NCBI RefSeq assembly: GCF_014268805.2
Contig: NZ_JABWRF020000001.1
Span: 1,870,001-1,934,000 of the forward strand
Direction: 5' to 3'
DNA from: Pseudomonas farsensis
Lineage (GTDB): Bacteria > Pseudomonadota > Gammaproteobacteria > Pseudomonadales > Pseudomonadaceae
Length of the DNA stretch: 64,000 nucleotides
A program made the position numbers and the translations under genes. Below the pieces are notes generated by a model that was not told the DNA's origin, did no database searches, and worked only from the letters and a program-made list of their open reading frames with translations. This document shows positions 7,556 to 16,400 of the stretch, one piece after another; the stretch's first letter is position 1, and every line of letters begins with the position of its first letter.

Positions 7556-9697
7556 TCAACCTTGAGCCTTGCGCCGACGCACCCACAGCCAGCCAAGGCC
7601 GCCGAGCACCAGCACACCCAACGCTAGCAGTTGCACTTTATAAGGCCGCAGCATTGCACGGGCGTCGTTGAGTTTTTGTTCAATGTAGCGCTTGTTGACC
7701 TCGTCGAACTTCGGTTGCTCGCACTGCTGGCCAAAGTTGGCGGCCCATGGCACGTAGGGGCCTTGCTCAACGTAACGCTTGTACAGCGTGACTTCCTGCT
7801 CGCTGCCGGCCACCCAGCCTGCGCCGATGCACAGCACCGAGGCAAAGGCCTGGCTGGTATGCGGCAGTTGGTCCGCTGCCTGACTGGCCAGGTCGGCGGC
7901 GATGTAACGGTAGTGGTAACGCAGGTTGGGCGCTGCCTCAGTAGCTTGTTGGCGCTTCAACTCGGCGGGCTCCAGGAACGGGCCTGGCTTCAGCTCGGGC
8001 GTACCCAGGCTGAAGCTGCCGCCCAGCCAACCGTAGTCTGGCGACATTTCATAACCCAGGATCTCCATGCCCTGCCTACGCGCTACGGTACCCGCGGTGT
8101 ACAGCGCTTCGGCACGACCGGTTGCGGTCCAGCGCGATTTGCCTTCCTCACGCTGCTCGCCATATTGGCGTGCAGCGCTTTGCAGCTCTGGCGTACTGAA
8201 ATAGACCGGTGCTTCGGCGAACCGGCCTTCGCGCAGCAACCTGCGGCCCAGCAAGTCGCGCAGTTGGGCTGCGACCGGGCGTGGTGCATACGGGTCGGCA
8301 TCTTCCTTGGGCGCTGGCGGTGCCGGCACCTGGGCGTCGACATAGCCCTTGAGCTCGTCGAGGGTCAGTACACGCTCGGCCACCGTTGCGGCGTCTGGCC
8401 AGTAGATGTCCTGGCTGCGATACAACAGGTCGAAGGCCTGCACATAGTCACCGCGGTCCAGTGCCAGCACCGCGCTCTCACCATCAACGCGGCAGCCTGG
8501 GCGAACGCTTTCGTAGTCCCAGTCTGGCGTTTGCCGCCAGCCCCAGGCTTCGTCTTTTGGGAAGGCTGCCGCCGCCTTTGCGTATGCTGCGGCTGCCTGG
8601 GCCTTGTCGCCATCGCGCAGGGCAAGCTTGGCTCGTACCCACCAGGCCATACCCGTGTCACCTGCATGCTCCAGGTAGCTTCTGGCGGCCTTGAAGTCGC
8701 CGCCTTGGTAGCTAAGGGCTGCCAGACGATCGGCGTTCTCCAGGTTATCGCCGACGCTTGCCTGCAGCATGCGGGTCAGGCGCAGTTCCTGTTCCTGGGG
8801 GTCGTTGAAGTAGGCCATACGGCTGAGCAGATACGCAGTGATCAGCTTCTGCACCGCCGGCTGTTTGAGTTGCGTTTGCAGGTCTGCATCGGGCATCGCC
8901 ACCAACTCACCGGCCAATTGGCGCAGCGAGCCGTAGCCACTGGGCGAACCTAAGCGGGTCTGGCTTGCGTACAACTGCACCGCGTGGCCCCAATCGCCGT
9001 CGAGCCGGGCCAGCCTGGCTTGCTCACCAAGGCTTGCCACGCCGAGTTCCAGTGGGTCGCTGAAACCCTCGGCGCTCAGCGCCCTGGCCTGCTCGTACGC
9101 TTTTTGAGCCTGCGCGCGCAGGGTTTGCGGGAGCTGCTCGGCGCTATCGGCGGCCTCAGTGCTCTGCGCCATCAATGCACGGCCCAGCGAATAAGCCGCC
9201 CAAGTGCTGCGCAGTTTGCGTTGCTCGGCCGGCAGTGCCAGCACGCTGCGGAAATACGCCGCTGCCTGCGGGTGATTACCTGTATCAAACGCCACTGCGC
9301 CTGCGGTGTACAGGCGCAACTCATCGGGAAGGTCAGCGCCTTGCACCTCGACCTGCTGCGCATCCTTCAGGCTGCGCAGTTGGGCGACTTTGTCGCGAAG
9401 GGTTTCCGGCAACTCATTGGCTTCGATCTGATCGCGCTGTTCACGATACGGCCGGGCGTTGTCCTCGCCATACCAGTAAGGCGTAAGGGTGAGCTCGGTT
9501 GTCGGCTTCAGGCCGGCTATTTGCTGGCCGAGGCGGCTCACTTCAAAAGCAAAGTTGGTTTCCGGCAGCTCTGCCAACGTGCGTGCGCGGTCGTCCAGCA
9601 AGCGCAGCGGGAAGTCCGGGCCGCAAGCCAGCGCCGTACCGAACGGCACGCTCAGGGACAGGCACAACAAGCGATGCGGCCAGTTACGGATAGACAT
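7556..9697 (-). CDS. Large periplasmic protein with helical (TPR-like) repeats and a C-terminal membrane anchor
   Basis: A 713-residue protein. ATG 9697 was chosen because AAGGAG lies just upstream; longer in-frame starts run into the preceding gene. A Sec signal ends near 'GTALACGPDFP'. The middle contains Ala-rich helical repeats such as 'YTAGAVAFDTGNHPQAAAYFRSVLA' and 'AKLALRDGDKAQAAAAYAKAAAAF', which resemble tetratricopeptide repeats. The C-terminus has one hydrophobic helix (LLALGVLVLGGLGWLWV) followed by RRRK, a single-span anchor. It overlaps the upstream DUF3142 gene by 14 nt. Specific function unknown; a scaffold in the envelope is plausible. Confidence 0.75.
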   Translation of the reverse strand: MSIRNWPHRLLCLSLSVPFGTALACGPDFPLRLLDDRARTLAELPETNFAFEVSRLGQQIAGLKPTTELTLTPYWYGEDNARPYREQRDQIEANELPETLRDKVAQLRSLKDAQQVEVQGADLPDELRLYTAGAVAFDTGNHPQAAAYFRSVLALPAEQRKLRSTWAAYSLGRALMAQSTEAADSAEQLPQTLRAQAQKAYEQARALSAEGFSDPLELGVASLGEQARLARLDGDWGHAVQLYASQTRLGSPSGYGSLRQLAGELVAMPDADLQTQLKQPAVQKLITAYLLSRMAYFNDPQEQELRLTRMLQASVGDNLENADRLAALSYQGGDFKAARSYLEHAGDTGMAWWVRAKLALRDGDKAQAAAAYAKAAAAFPKDEAWGWRQTPDWDYESVRPGCRVDGESAVLALDRGDYVQAFDLLYRSQDIYWPDAATVAERVLTLDELKGYVDAQVPAPPAPKEDADPYAPRPVAAQLRDLLGRRLLREGRFAEAPVYFSTPELQSAARQYGEQREEGKSRWTATGRAEALYTAGTVARRQGMEILGYEMSPDYGWLGGSFSLGTPELKPGPFLEPAELKRQQATEAAPNLRYHYRYIAADLASQAADQLPHTSQAFASVLCIGAGWVAGSEQEVTLYKRYVEQGPYVPWAANFGQQCEQPKFDEVNKRYIEQKLNDARAMLRPYKVQLLALGVLVLGGLGWLWVRRRKAQG

Positions 9698-10883
9698 TCC
9701 ATGCTCCTTGACTGATATCGAGACAGCGCGCCCAACCGAGGGTACGCCGGCCGCCGGCGGCAACGCGAACGCTGGCCTGGCGGGTGAATTCGAGGTGTTG
9801 TTGTGTTTGCTGGGCGCGGTAGCCATTGATGCCATCAGCCCCGTCGCAGCCACGCGCAGCCAATTGCACCCGCTTGGGCAGCGGTTGATCGAGGTTGCCG
9901 GCATTCACCAGGCTGATGTCGTACAGCCCTTCCCGCTTCACAAACTGGACCTGCCACTGGCTGGCCAGCGCATCGCCGGCGGCCACAGCTTTCAGTGTGG
10001 TCAGGCTCCAGGCGCGGCGGTCGCCAGGCAGTGGCAGGCGAAACCAGATCAGCCCGGCCAGGTGGGCGGGCGGTTTCTCACGCATTTGCAGGGCCAGGTC
10101 GGCCAGCTGTTGCGGGTCGGCGAGCAATTCGCGCCGCTCGCCCGCGTGGTTCAGCGGCGCCTCGCTTTCCACCAGCGGCGCGCCGCCAGTATCGGGCAGC
10201 AGCGCAACGCCGTAAGCAGGTAGGGCGAGGTAAAACGGTTTATCGCTGGCCCGGCTCCAGCGCTGCGCCCAGCTTTTGGCTTTGACCGGGTCGAACAGGC
10301 CTTGGCGCGGGTCGCTCACTGCGTGCACCTGCAATACGCTGCTGTCCACCGCGTCCAGAAGCTCCGGTAAATTCGGGCTATCGAGCCAGGCTGGCAAAGC
10401 GGTGATGCTCAGTTTGATATCGGCGGGCAGTTGTTTGCGCAGCGCTTGCAGAAACTGGCTGTAACCCGCCAACCGCGCGCTGCCGCTGTCATGGTCGATC
10501 TCAAGGCCGCTTGGGGTGACACCAGCCTGTTGCCAGCGCGCGATTAACTGCGCGATCTGCTGTTGCGCCAGTTGCACATCCAGCGCCGGCAGTTGCCCAT
10601 CCAGGCGCACCACCGCGATGACTGGCCGGCCATCGGCCTTGAGTTGCGCAAGATTCACCAGCGCCCTGCTCCACCCGGCTTTCGGATGCGCCTGCAGCGC
10701 CAGAACGCGCAAAGTGGAAAAGTCGCGACGGCTCTCGGCCAGCGCCTGCTCGTGGGCTGGGCGCCATTGGCGTTGCCAGACATACAGTTGCTGGTCCAGC
10801 GGCATTGGCGGTTGCGGCTCACAGCCGGTAAGCAGCGCCAACACCAGGGCGCCACACAAACGGTGGAAATACGTGACAGGCAT
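9684..10883 (-). CDS. DUF3142 domain-containing lipoprotein
   Basis: A 399-residue protein with a lipobox 'LLTGC' at the end of its signal peptide, so a lipid-modified Cys near residue 21 is expected. The body has DUF3142 features: 'VIAVVRLDGQLP', 'GLEIDHDSGSARLAGYSQFLQALRKQLP' and 'LSITALPAWLDSP', resembling a TIM-barrel glycoside-hydrolase-like fold with a conserved Asp pair. It is the first gene of a three-gene operon with the TPR-like protein and the FG-GAP-like protein. Family function is not established. Confidence 0.82.
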   Translation of the reverse strand: MPVTYFHRLCGALVLALLTGCEPQPPMPLDQQLYVWQRQWRPAHEQALAESRRDFSTLRVLALQAHPKAGWSRALVNLAQLKADGRPVIAVVRLDGQLPALDVQLAQQQIAQLIARWQQAGVTPSGLEIDHDSGSARLAGYSQFLQALRKQLPADIKLSITALPAWLDSPNLPELLDAVDSSVLQVHAVSDPRQGLFDPVKAKSWAQRWSRASDKPFYLALPAYGVALLPDTGGAPLVESEAPLNHAGERRELLADPQQLADLALQMREKPPAHLAGLIWFRLPLPGDRRAWSLTTLKAVAAGDALASQWQVQFVKREGLYDISLVNAGNLDQPLPKRVQLAARGCDGADGINGYRAQQTQQHLEFTRQASVRVAAGGRRTLGWARCLDISQGAWNVYP

Positions 10884-11095
10884 ACAGTCCTTTGTCCAGC
10901 GCGACAGCAGTGTTTGGCGAGGCGCGATAGTAGCGCAACGCGTTGCAGTCCCTCCAGCAGTGTCGCCTTAAGTAGTAGCCCCTGCCGTCTGTCGGTGTGC
11001 GCTTGAACCCGATGACGCAGCCTCGGATTGCCGGGACTCACAACTAGTACAAGGCCGGCCGGCGTGGCAGGCCTGTTCTGAGCGAGGGTTTGACA

Positions 11096-11266
11096 ATGAG
11101 CACTGCACTGAAGATGGGTGGCGGCGACGCGCAAAGCGATTGGCCTGACCTGGAGCCCGAGCCGCGGCACGATCAGGTCGATGACCCGGATGCCGATCCA
11201 AACCTGACAGATGACGATAAAAGCCGCCCCGGCGTACCCGCCACTGACCCCGAGTCGGGCGCTTGA
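11096..11266 (+). CDS. Small acidic protein, unknown function
   Basis: A 56-residue frame (MSTALKMGGGDAQSDWPDL..) very rich in Asp, Glu and Pro, with no Cys and no membrane segment, so probably disordered. The ribosome-binding site is weak (GAGGG about 7 nt upstream). Its end is followed 14 bp later by a strong hairpin. Small acidic proteins of this kind are common in Pseudomonas stress loci, but I cannot assign a family. Confidence 0.5.
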   Translation: MSTALKMGGGDAQSDWPDLEPEPRHDQVDDPDADPNLTDDDKSRPGVPATDPESGA

Positions 11267-11280
11267 TCAAGAACCACAGT

Positions 11281-11300
11281 GCGGGGCGACCCTGCCCCGC
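11281..11300. terminator. Bidirectional terminator hairpin
   Basis: A perfect 7 bp stem GCGGGGC/GCCCCGC with a six-base loop lies between the convergent small acidic gene and the DUF6555 gene. There is no T tract, so termination efficiency is uncertain. Confidence 0.65.
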
Positions 11301-11307
11301 CTGGCAC

Positions 11308-11559
11308 CTAGCCTGCCACCTGCCCGGCCTTGGCCCCCGAAACGCGCCAGCGAACGTCGGTAATGCCATAGCGCTCAGCCATCGGCCGGCTGACCTTGCG
11401 GATCTTTTCACGGCCAAACTTGGGGATGATGCCTACACCGGCATCACAGCTGGCCCAATGCCACGCTTCAGCGTTGTCCAGGCGCTCAAGGCGGATGATG
11501 AAGCTGCGTGGCTGGCCATGCAACTGATAGTCGATCACGTAAAGCTCGGGACTGGGCAT
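11308..11559 (-). CDS. DUF6555 family protein
   Basis: An 83-residue protein. ATG 11559 was chosen over the 93-codon frame because AAGGAGG stands eight bases before it. It contains 'YVIDYQLHGQPRSFIIR', 'NAEAWHWASCDAGVG' and 'IPKFGREKIRKVSRPMAE', which match the small Pseudomonas DUF6555 family. Basic, cytoplasmic, single Cys. Function not known. Confidence 0.75.
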   Translation of the reverse strand: MPSPELYVIDYQLHGQPRSFIIRLERLDNAEAWHWASCDAGVGIIPKFGREKIRKVSRPMAERYGITDVRWRVSGAKAGQVAG

Positions 11560-11668
11560 TGCGGCGGGCCTCCTTTCTGCCTGTTTCAATCAAGGGTTGA
11601 TCAGCCCTGACCTGGATGATTCAATTTTTCCGCAAACAGGCAGAGGATCGCACTAGTGGCGATTGGCC

Positions 11669-12853
11669 TTAACTCGGTGCTGGAGCACCCGGCATCAGGA
11701 TTACCTTGCGGCAACGCTCTTGCATTTCGTCAAAAATCTCGTACCCGCGTACCGCATCATCCAGCGCCATACGGTGGGTCACGATGGCCTCGGGGATCAG
11801 CCGCCCGGCTTCTATATGTTCCAGTAGCTCTGGCAAATAACGCTGCACATGGGTTTGCCCCATGCGGAACGTCAGGCCTTTGTCGAAGGCATCGCCAAAC
11901 AGGAACCCATGAATGAAGCCGGCATAGACGCCCGGGACGCTCACTACTCCGCCACGGCGCACCGCTGCAAGGCACTGGCGCAGAGCCTTGGCACTGCTGC
12001 CTTCGAGCTTCAGAGCGGTTAGCACTGTTTCCGTCGTGCTGCCTTTGGCTTCAAACCCTACAGCGTCCACCGCAGCGTCCACGCCGCGCATTCCAGCGGT
12101 CTGCCGGATGATGCTATCGGCCGGGTCATCGTCGTGGCTGAAATCGATGGGGATGACACCATAAGCATCGCGGGCGTAGTCGAGCCGATAACCGCATTCA
12201 TCGACCATGAATATCTGCTCGGCGCCCAGCATCCGCGCGCAGGCAGCAGTCAGCAAACCGACCGGGCCCGCCCCAAAAATCGCCAATGATGAACCTTGCC
12301 CTATTTCGGCATTACGCACGGCCTGCCAGGCGGTAGGCAGAATGTCGGAGAGGAAAAGCACTTTGTCGTCGGCCAGATGCCCAGGCACTTTGAAAGGCCC
12401 GGTATTGGCCTTGGGCACCCGCACGTAATCGGCTTGACCGCCGGGAATGCCGCCATACAAGTGGCTATAGCCGAAAAGCGCAGCGCCCGGCGGGATGCTC
12501 TTCTTGTTGATGATCGCCCCGCGCCCCGTATTGGTAGTCTCGCAGGCGGCGAACAGTTCGTGCTGGCAGAAGAAACAGCTGCCACAGGCAATCACGAATG
12601 GAATCACCACGCGATCACCGGGGCAGACGGCGGTGACGTCACGCCCCACCTCCTCGACGATCCCCATGAATTCGTGACCGAGAATATCGCCTTGGTCGAC
12701 CATGGGGATCTTGCCGCGATACAGGTGCAAATCCGAGCCACAGATCGCTGTAGCGGTCACCCGTAGCAGAATATCGTCGCTTTCTTGCAGCTCAGGCTCT
12801 GGCACATTGTCGACCCGGACATCGCCAGAGCCGTGGTAGGTGAGTGCGCGCAT
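11669..12853 (-). CDS. Zinc-dependent alcohol dehydrogenase (formaldehyde dehydrogenase-like MDR)
   Basis: A 394-residue medium-chain dehydrogenase. The catalytic zinc ligands are visible in '[10 protein letters not shown]' (Cys) and '[12 protein letters not shown]' (His-Glu). The structural zinc lobe is '[15 protein letters not shown]', four Cys. The nucleotide-binding loop is '[13 protein letters not shown]'. This subfamily resembles glutathione-independent formaldehyde dehydrogenases and threonine-dehydrogenase-like MDRs. AGGAG stands nine bases before ATG 12853. It lies 60 bp downstream of the KGG stress gene on the same strand. Substrate not determinable from sequence. Confidence 0.9.
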   Translation of the reverse strand: MRALTYHGSGDVRVDNVPEPELQESDDILLRVTATAICGSDLHLYRGKIPMVDQGDILGHEFMGIVEEVGRDVTAVCPGDRVVIPFVIACGSCFFCQHELFAACETTNTGRGAIINKKSIPPGAALFGYSHLYGGIPGGQADYVRVPKANTGPFKVPGHLADDKVLFLSDILPTAWQAVRNAEIGQGSSLAIFGAGPVGLLTAACARMLGAEQIFMVDECGYRLDYARDAYGVIPIDFSHDDDPADSIIRQTAGMRGVDAAVDAVGFEAKGSTTETVLTALKLEGSSAKALRQCLAAVRRGGVVSVPGVYAGFIHGFLFGDAFDKGLTFRMGQTHVQRYLPELLEHIEAGRLIPEAIVTHRMALDDAVRGYEIFDEMQERCRKVILMPGAPAPS

Positions 12854-12884
12854 GCTGTCGGTCTCCTGCGCAGAGATGGGAAGC

Positions 12885-12902
12885 CGGGGCTTTGGCGCCC
12901 CG
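12885..12902 (-). terminator. Hairpin between the KGG gene and the alcohol dehydrogenase
   Basis: CGGGGC/GCCCCG arms with a six-base loop in the 60 bp gap. No T tract follows on the minus strand, so this may be an attenuating or RNA-stabilising hairpin rather than a full terminator. Confidence 0.4.
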
Positions 12903-12913
12903 ACCCAAGCCGA

Positions 12914-13123
12914 TCAGGCGTTGCGGCCACCACCGTGGCTGTTCTGCCCGCCTTTGCGTCCGGCCTCGGAGGCGCGGGCACGGTCATTGGCAAAATTGCC
13001 CCCGGAGTTCTGGCCGCCCTTATGCCCGGCGCGGGAGGCCTTCTCACGGTCGTTGGCGAAATTGCCCGGGTTGGTCTCCTTGGTGCCACCACGGCGGCTG
13101 GTCTGTTCCTGGTCATGAGCCAT
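12914..13123 (-). CDS. KGG-motif general stress protein (Con-10/YciG-like)
   Basis: A 69-residue hydrophilic protein with two near-identical repeats: 'NFANDREKASRAGHKGGQN' and 'NFANDRARASEAGRKGGQN'. The KGG repeat defines the stress-induced Con-10/GsiB-like family, intrinsically disordered proteins made in stationary phase or under osmotic stress. The start is well supported by position in the cluster and the family N-terminus (MAHDQEQTSRRGGT). Its neighbours, an alcohol dehydrogenase and small acidic proteins, fit a stress regulon. Confidence 0.88.
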   Translation of the reverse strand: MAHDQEQTSRRGGTKETNPGNFANDREKASRAGHKGGQNSGGNFANDRARASEAGRKGGQNSHGGGRNA

Positions 13124-13463
13124 GTCGGTTCTCCTTTACGCATTGGTTTGGCGTGTCACGGAAAGCACCGTGCATTAGTTCCGAGCCAATGAATGCGCGG
13201 TCTGCTCAATAGCGTTGCGCCTGATCGGACCGGTGGCGCCAGTGGTTGGCGTGCAAGAGGCTTGCGTTGTGGCCACACGGAGCAAAAAGCTTCTGTGCAT
13301 CAAGCACTTTTACGCTTCGCCTGTTGTCTCAAGCGCACTATTCGACATGCCCTGGGCAGCGCCTGCGCAAAGGCTCGAAGCCAGGGGCAATCGGTGCCTA
13401 TAATCACCGCCCGGTGCGCCCTGCGCCCTGGGCCATTTTTCGTATCGCACAAGGTTCGTGCCC
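13124..13463 (+). promoter_or_regulatory. Intergenic region with the presumed promoter of the CheB-CheR hybrid gene
   Basis: 340 bp without a credible gene. A perfect TATAAT (13399-13404) lies 60 bp upstream of the start codon at 13464, but no good -35 is seen at 16-18 bp. A short CACGG/CCGTG inverted repeat lies near 13155-13170. Nothing else recognisable. Confidence 0.4.
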
Positions 13464-16400
13464 ATGAAGTCGACCAGCAAACCCACCCTCGCCTCGCCGC
13501 ATAACCCGGCGCTGAGCCCCAGCCACCTGGACTTCCCGGTGGTGGGTATTGGCGCCTCGGCGGGCGGCCTGGAGGCGCTGCGTACCTTGTTCGAGCACAC
13601 CCCGTCCGACACCGGCATGGCCTTTGTGGTGGTGCTGCATCTGTCGCCAGACCACCAGAGCCGGGCCGACCGCATTCTGCAAGCGGTCACCCAGATGCCG
13701 GTGCGTCAAGTCACCGAGGCGGTGCCTATCGAGCGCAACCATGTCTACGTGATTTCCCCCGCCAATCGCCTGTCGACCAACGACGGTTACCTGCGGGTGC
13801 GCCCTGCGCAAAGAAGCCGCGGCGATCATGTGGCCATAGACCTGTTCTTCCGCGACCTGGCCGATGTGCACAAGGACCATGCGTTCTGCGTCGTCCTCTC
13901 AGGCACCGGCAGCGATGGCGCGGTAGGCCTTTCGCGCATCAAAGAACAAGGCGGCGTGACCTTGGTGCAGAGCCCGGAAGATGCTCAGTATCCCGATATG
14001 CCCCAGGCTGCGCTGGCCACAGGCATGGTCGACCTGGTACTGCCGGTGGCGCAGATCCCCGCCAAGCTGGTCGAACTGTGGCACACCGCGAGCCAGGTAA
14101 AACTGCCGCGCATCGAGGATGACAGCCTGCCGCCGGCATTGGGCGAGCGTGAAGGCCCGCCGGCCGCCAGCGACCCATTGCTTGAGGAAATCCTGCACCT
14201 GCTGCATGGCACTACCGGCCACGATTTCATGCACTACAAGCGCGCCACGCTGCTGCGCCGCCTGGAGCGCCGGATGCACGTGACGGGGCAGACTGAGCTC
14301 GCTGGCTACCGCGACTTCCTGCAACAGCACGCCGAAGAGTCCCGGGCGTTGCTCGCCGACATGCTGATTGGCGTCACCAATTTCTTCCGCGACCAGGAAG
14401 CCTTCGAGGCCTTGCAACGCCATGTGCTGCCGGGCCTGATCTGCGACGGCGACGAAGGCGAGCACGAGATCCGCATCTGGTCGGCCGGCTGTTCCACCGG
14501 CGAGGAGGCTTACAGCCTGGCGATGCTGGTCACCGAGCAATTGGCGGTCGAACGGCGCAGTGCCAAGGTGCAGGTATTTGCCACTGACCTGGATGAGCGC
14601 GCCATCACTCTCGGCCGCGCCGGGCAGTACCCCGAGGCCATCAGCACCGATGTCAGCGCCGCTCGCCTGCGCCAGTTCTTCATCGCAGAAGACCAGCACT
14701 ATCGGGTGCGCAAAGAGGTCCGCGAAAAAGTCCTGTTCGCCCGCCACAACCTGCTGTCCGACCCGCCGTTCTCGCAACTGGACCTGATCGTCTGTCGCAA
14801 CCTGCTTATCTATCTGGACCGCGACGTGCAGCGCGACATCCTGCGCCTGTTCCACTTCGCCTTGCGCCCCGGTGGCCATTTGTTCCTGGGCAGTTCCGAA
14901 TCGGCCGACATCGCCGCCGACCTGTTCGTTGCCGTGGACAAACGCAACCGCATCTTCCGCGCCCGTGAAGTGCAAAGCAGCCGCCGACCCGCTCGCCTGC
15001 AGGCGCCGGAAAGCAGCCAACCCAAGGTCAAGGTGCGCGGCGGCCGAAAACTGTCCTATGCCGAGATTCACCACCGTGCCCTGGCCCGGCGTACCCCGCC
15101 CAGCCTGATCGTCGACAGCGACGGCAGTATTTTGCACATGAGCGAGGGCGTCGGGCCGTTCCTGCGTCACGCCGGTGGCGAACTGAGCCACAGCCTGCTC
15201 AACCTGGTGCTGCCTCCCCTGCGTCCGGCGCTGCGCAGCAGCATGATGCAGGCCCACAGCAGCGGGCAGGCAGTCACCTCGCGGTCGGTCACTCTGCTGC
15301 TCGACGAGCAGCACAGCGACGTCGAAATTCTGGTCCAGCCGCACCATGACGACCCCAGCGGCAGCGAATGCCTGCTGGTGATGTTCCTGGTGCGCGATGC
15401 ACGCGATCAGTCTTTGCCGCAGCAGTCCGAAGGCACCGTGCTGAGCAACCTTGAGCGCGAGCTGCACCGCACCCGCTTGCAACTGCAAGAAACCATCGAG
15501 CAATCGGAACTCTCAAGCCAGGAACTCACGGCCTCCAACGAAGAAATGCAGGCCATCAACGAAGAGCTGCGCTCGGCCAGCGAGGAGCTCGAAACCAGCA
15601 AGGAAGAGCTGCAGTCGATCAACGAAGAGCTGCTGACAGTCAATTACGAACTCAAGACCAAGGTCGAGGAAACCGACAAGGTCAACGACTACCTGAGCAA
15701 CCTGATCGCCTCCACCGACATCGCCACCGTTTTTGTCGACCGCAACCTGCATATCCGCTGGTTCACTCCCCGCGCCACCGACATTTTCAGCATGCTGCCG
15801 GTAGACACCGGTCGCTCGCTGCTCGATATCACCCACCGCCTGGACTACCCGGGCCTTGCCGATGACGCCCGTGCAGTGATCGAGCGTGAGACGACGCTGG
15901 AGCGCGAAGTGCTCGGGCACAACCAGCATTGGTATCTGGCGCGCCTGCACCCTTACCGCGCCAGCGAGCGCAACGTCGATGGCACGGTGCTGACGTTCAT
16001 CGACATCAACAAGAGCCGCGCCGCTGAAGAGCGCTTGCGCCAAGGCGAAGAACGTATGCGCCTGGTGGCCGAAAGCACCCACGATTTCGCCATCATCCTG
16101 CTCGACGAAGAGGGGTTGATCACCGACTGGAACACCGGGGCTGCGCTGATTTTTGGCTACGGCAAGGACGAAGTGCTGGGCCAGCATTACCAACTGATCT
16201 TCACCGACCCCGACCGCGCCAGCGGCGTTCCGGAGCGTGAGCTGCGCGCGGCGCGCTTGCATGGCCGCGGGCAGGACGAGCGCTGGCATGTGCGCAAGGA
16301 TGGCAGCCGCTTCTATTGCACCGGCGAAGTCTCACGGCTCAAAGGCAGCAGCCTGCGCGGCTATGTGAAGATCGCCCGTGACCTCACCGGCCATCAACGC

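Noticed and set aside
7631..8953. Long plus-strand frame (440 codons) opposite the TPR-like gene
   Set aside because: Antisense shadow typical of high-GC coding DNA; the minus-strand protein has a signal peptide and repeats.
13899..15503. Minus-strand frame of 534 codons within the CheB-CheR hybrid gene
   Set aside because: Shadow of a gene with unambiguous domain motifs on the plus strand.
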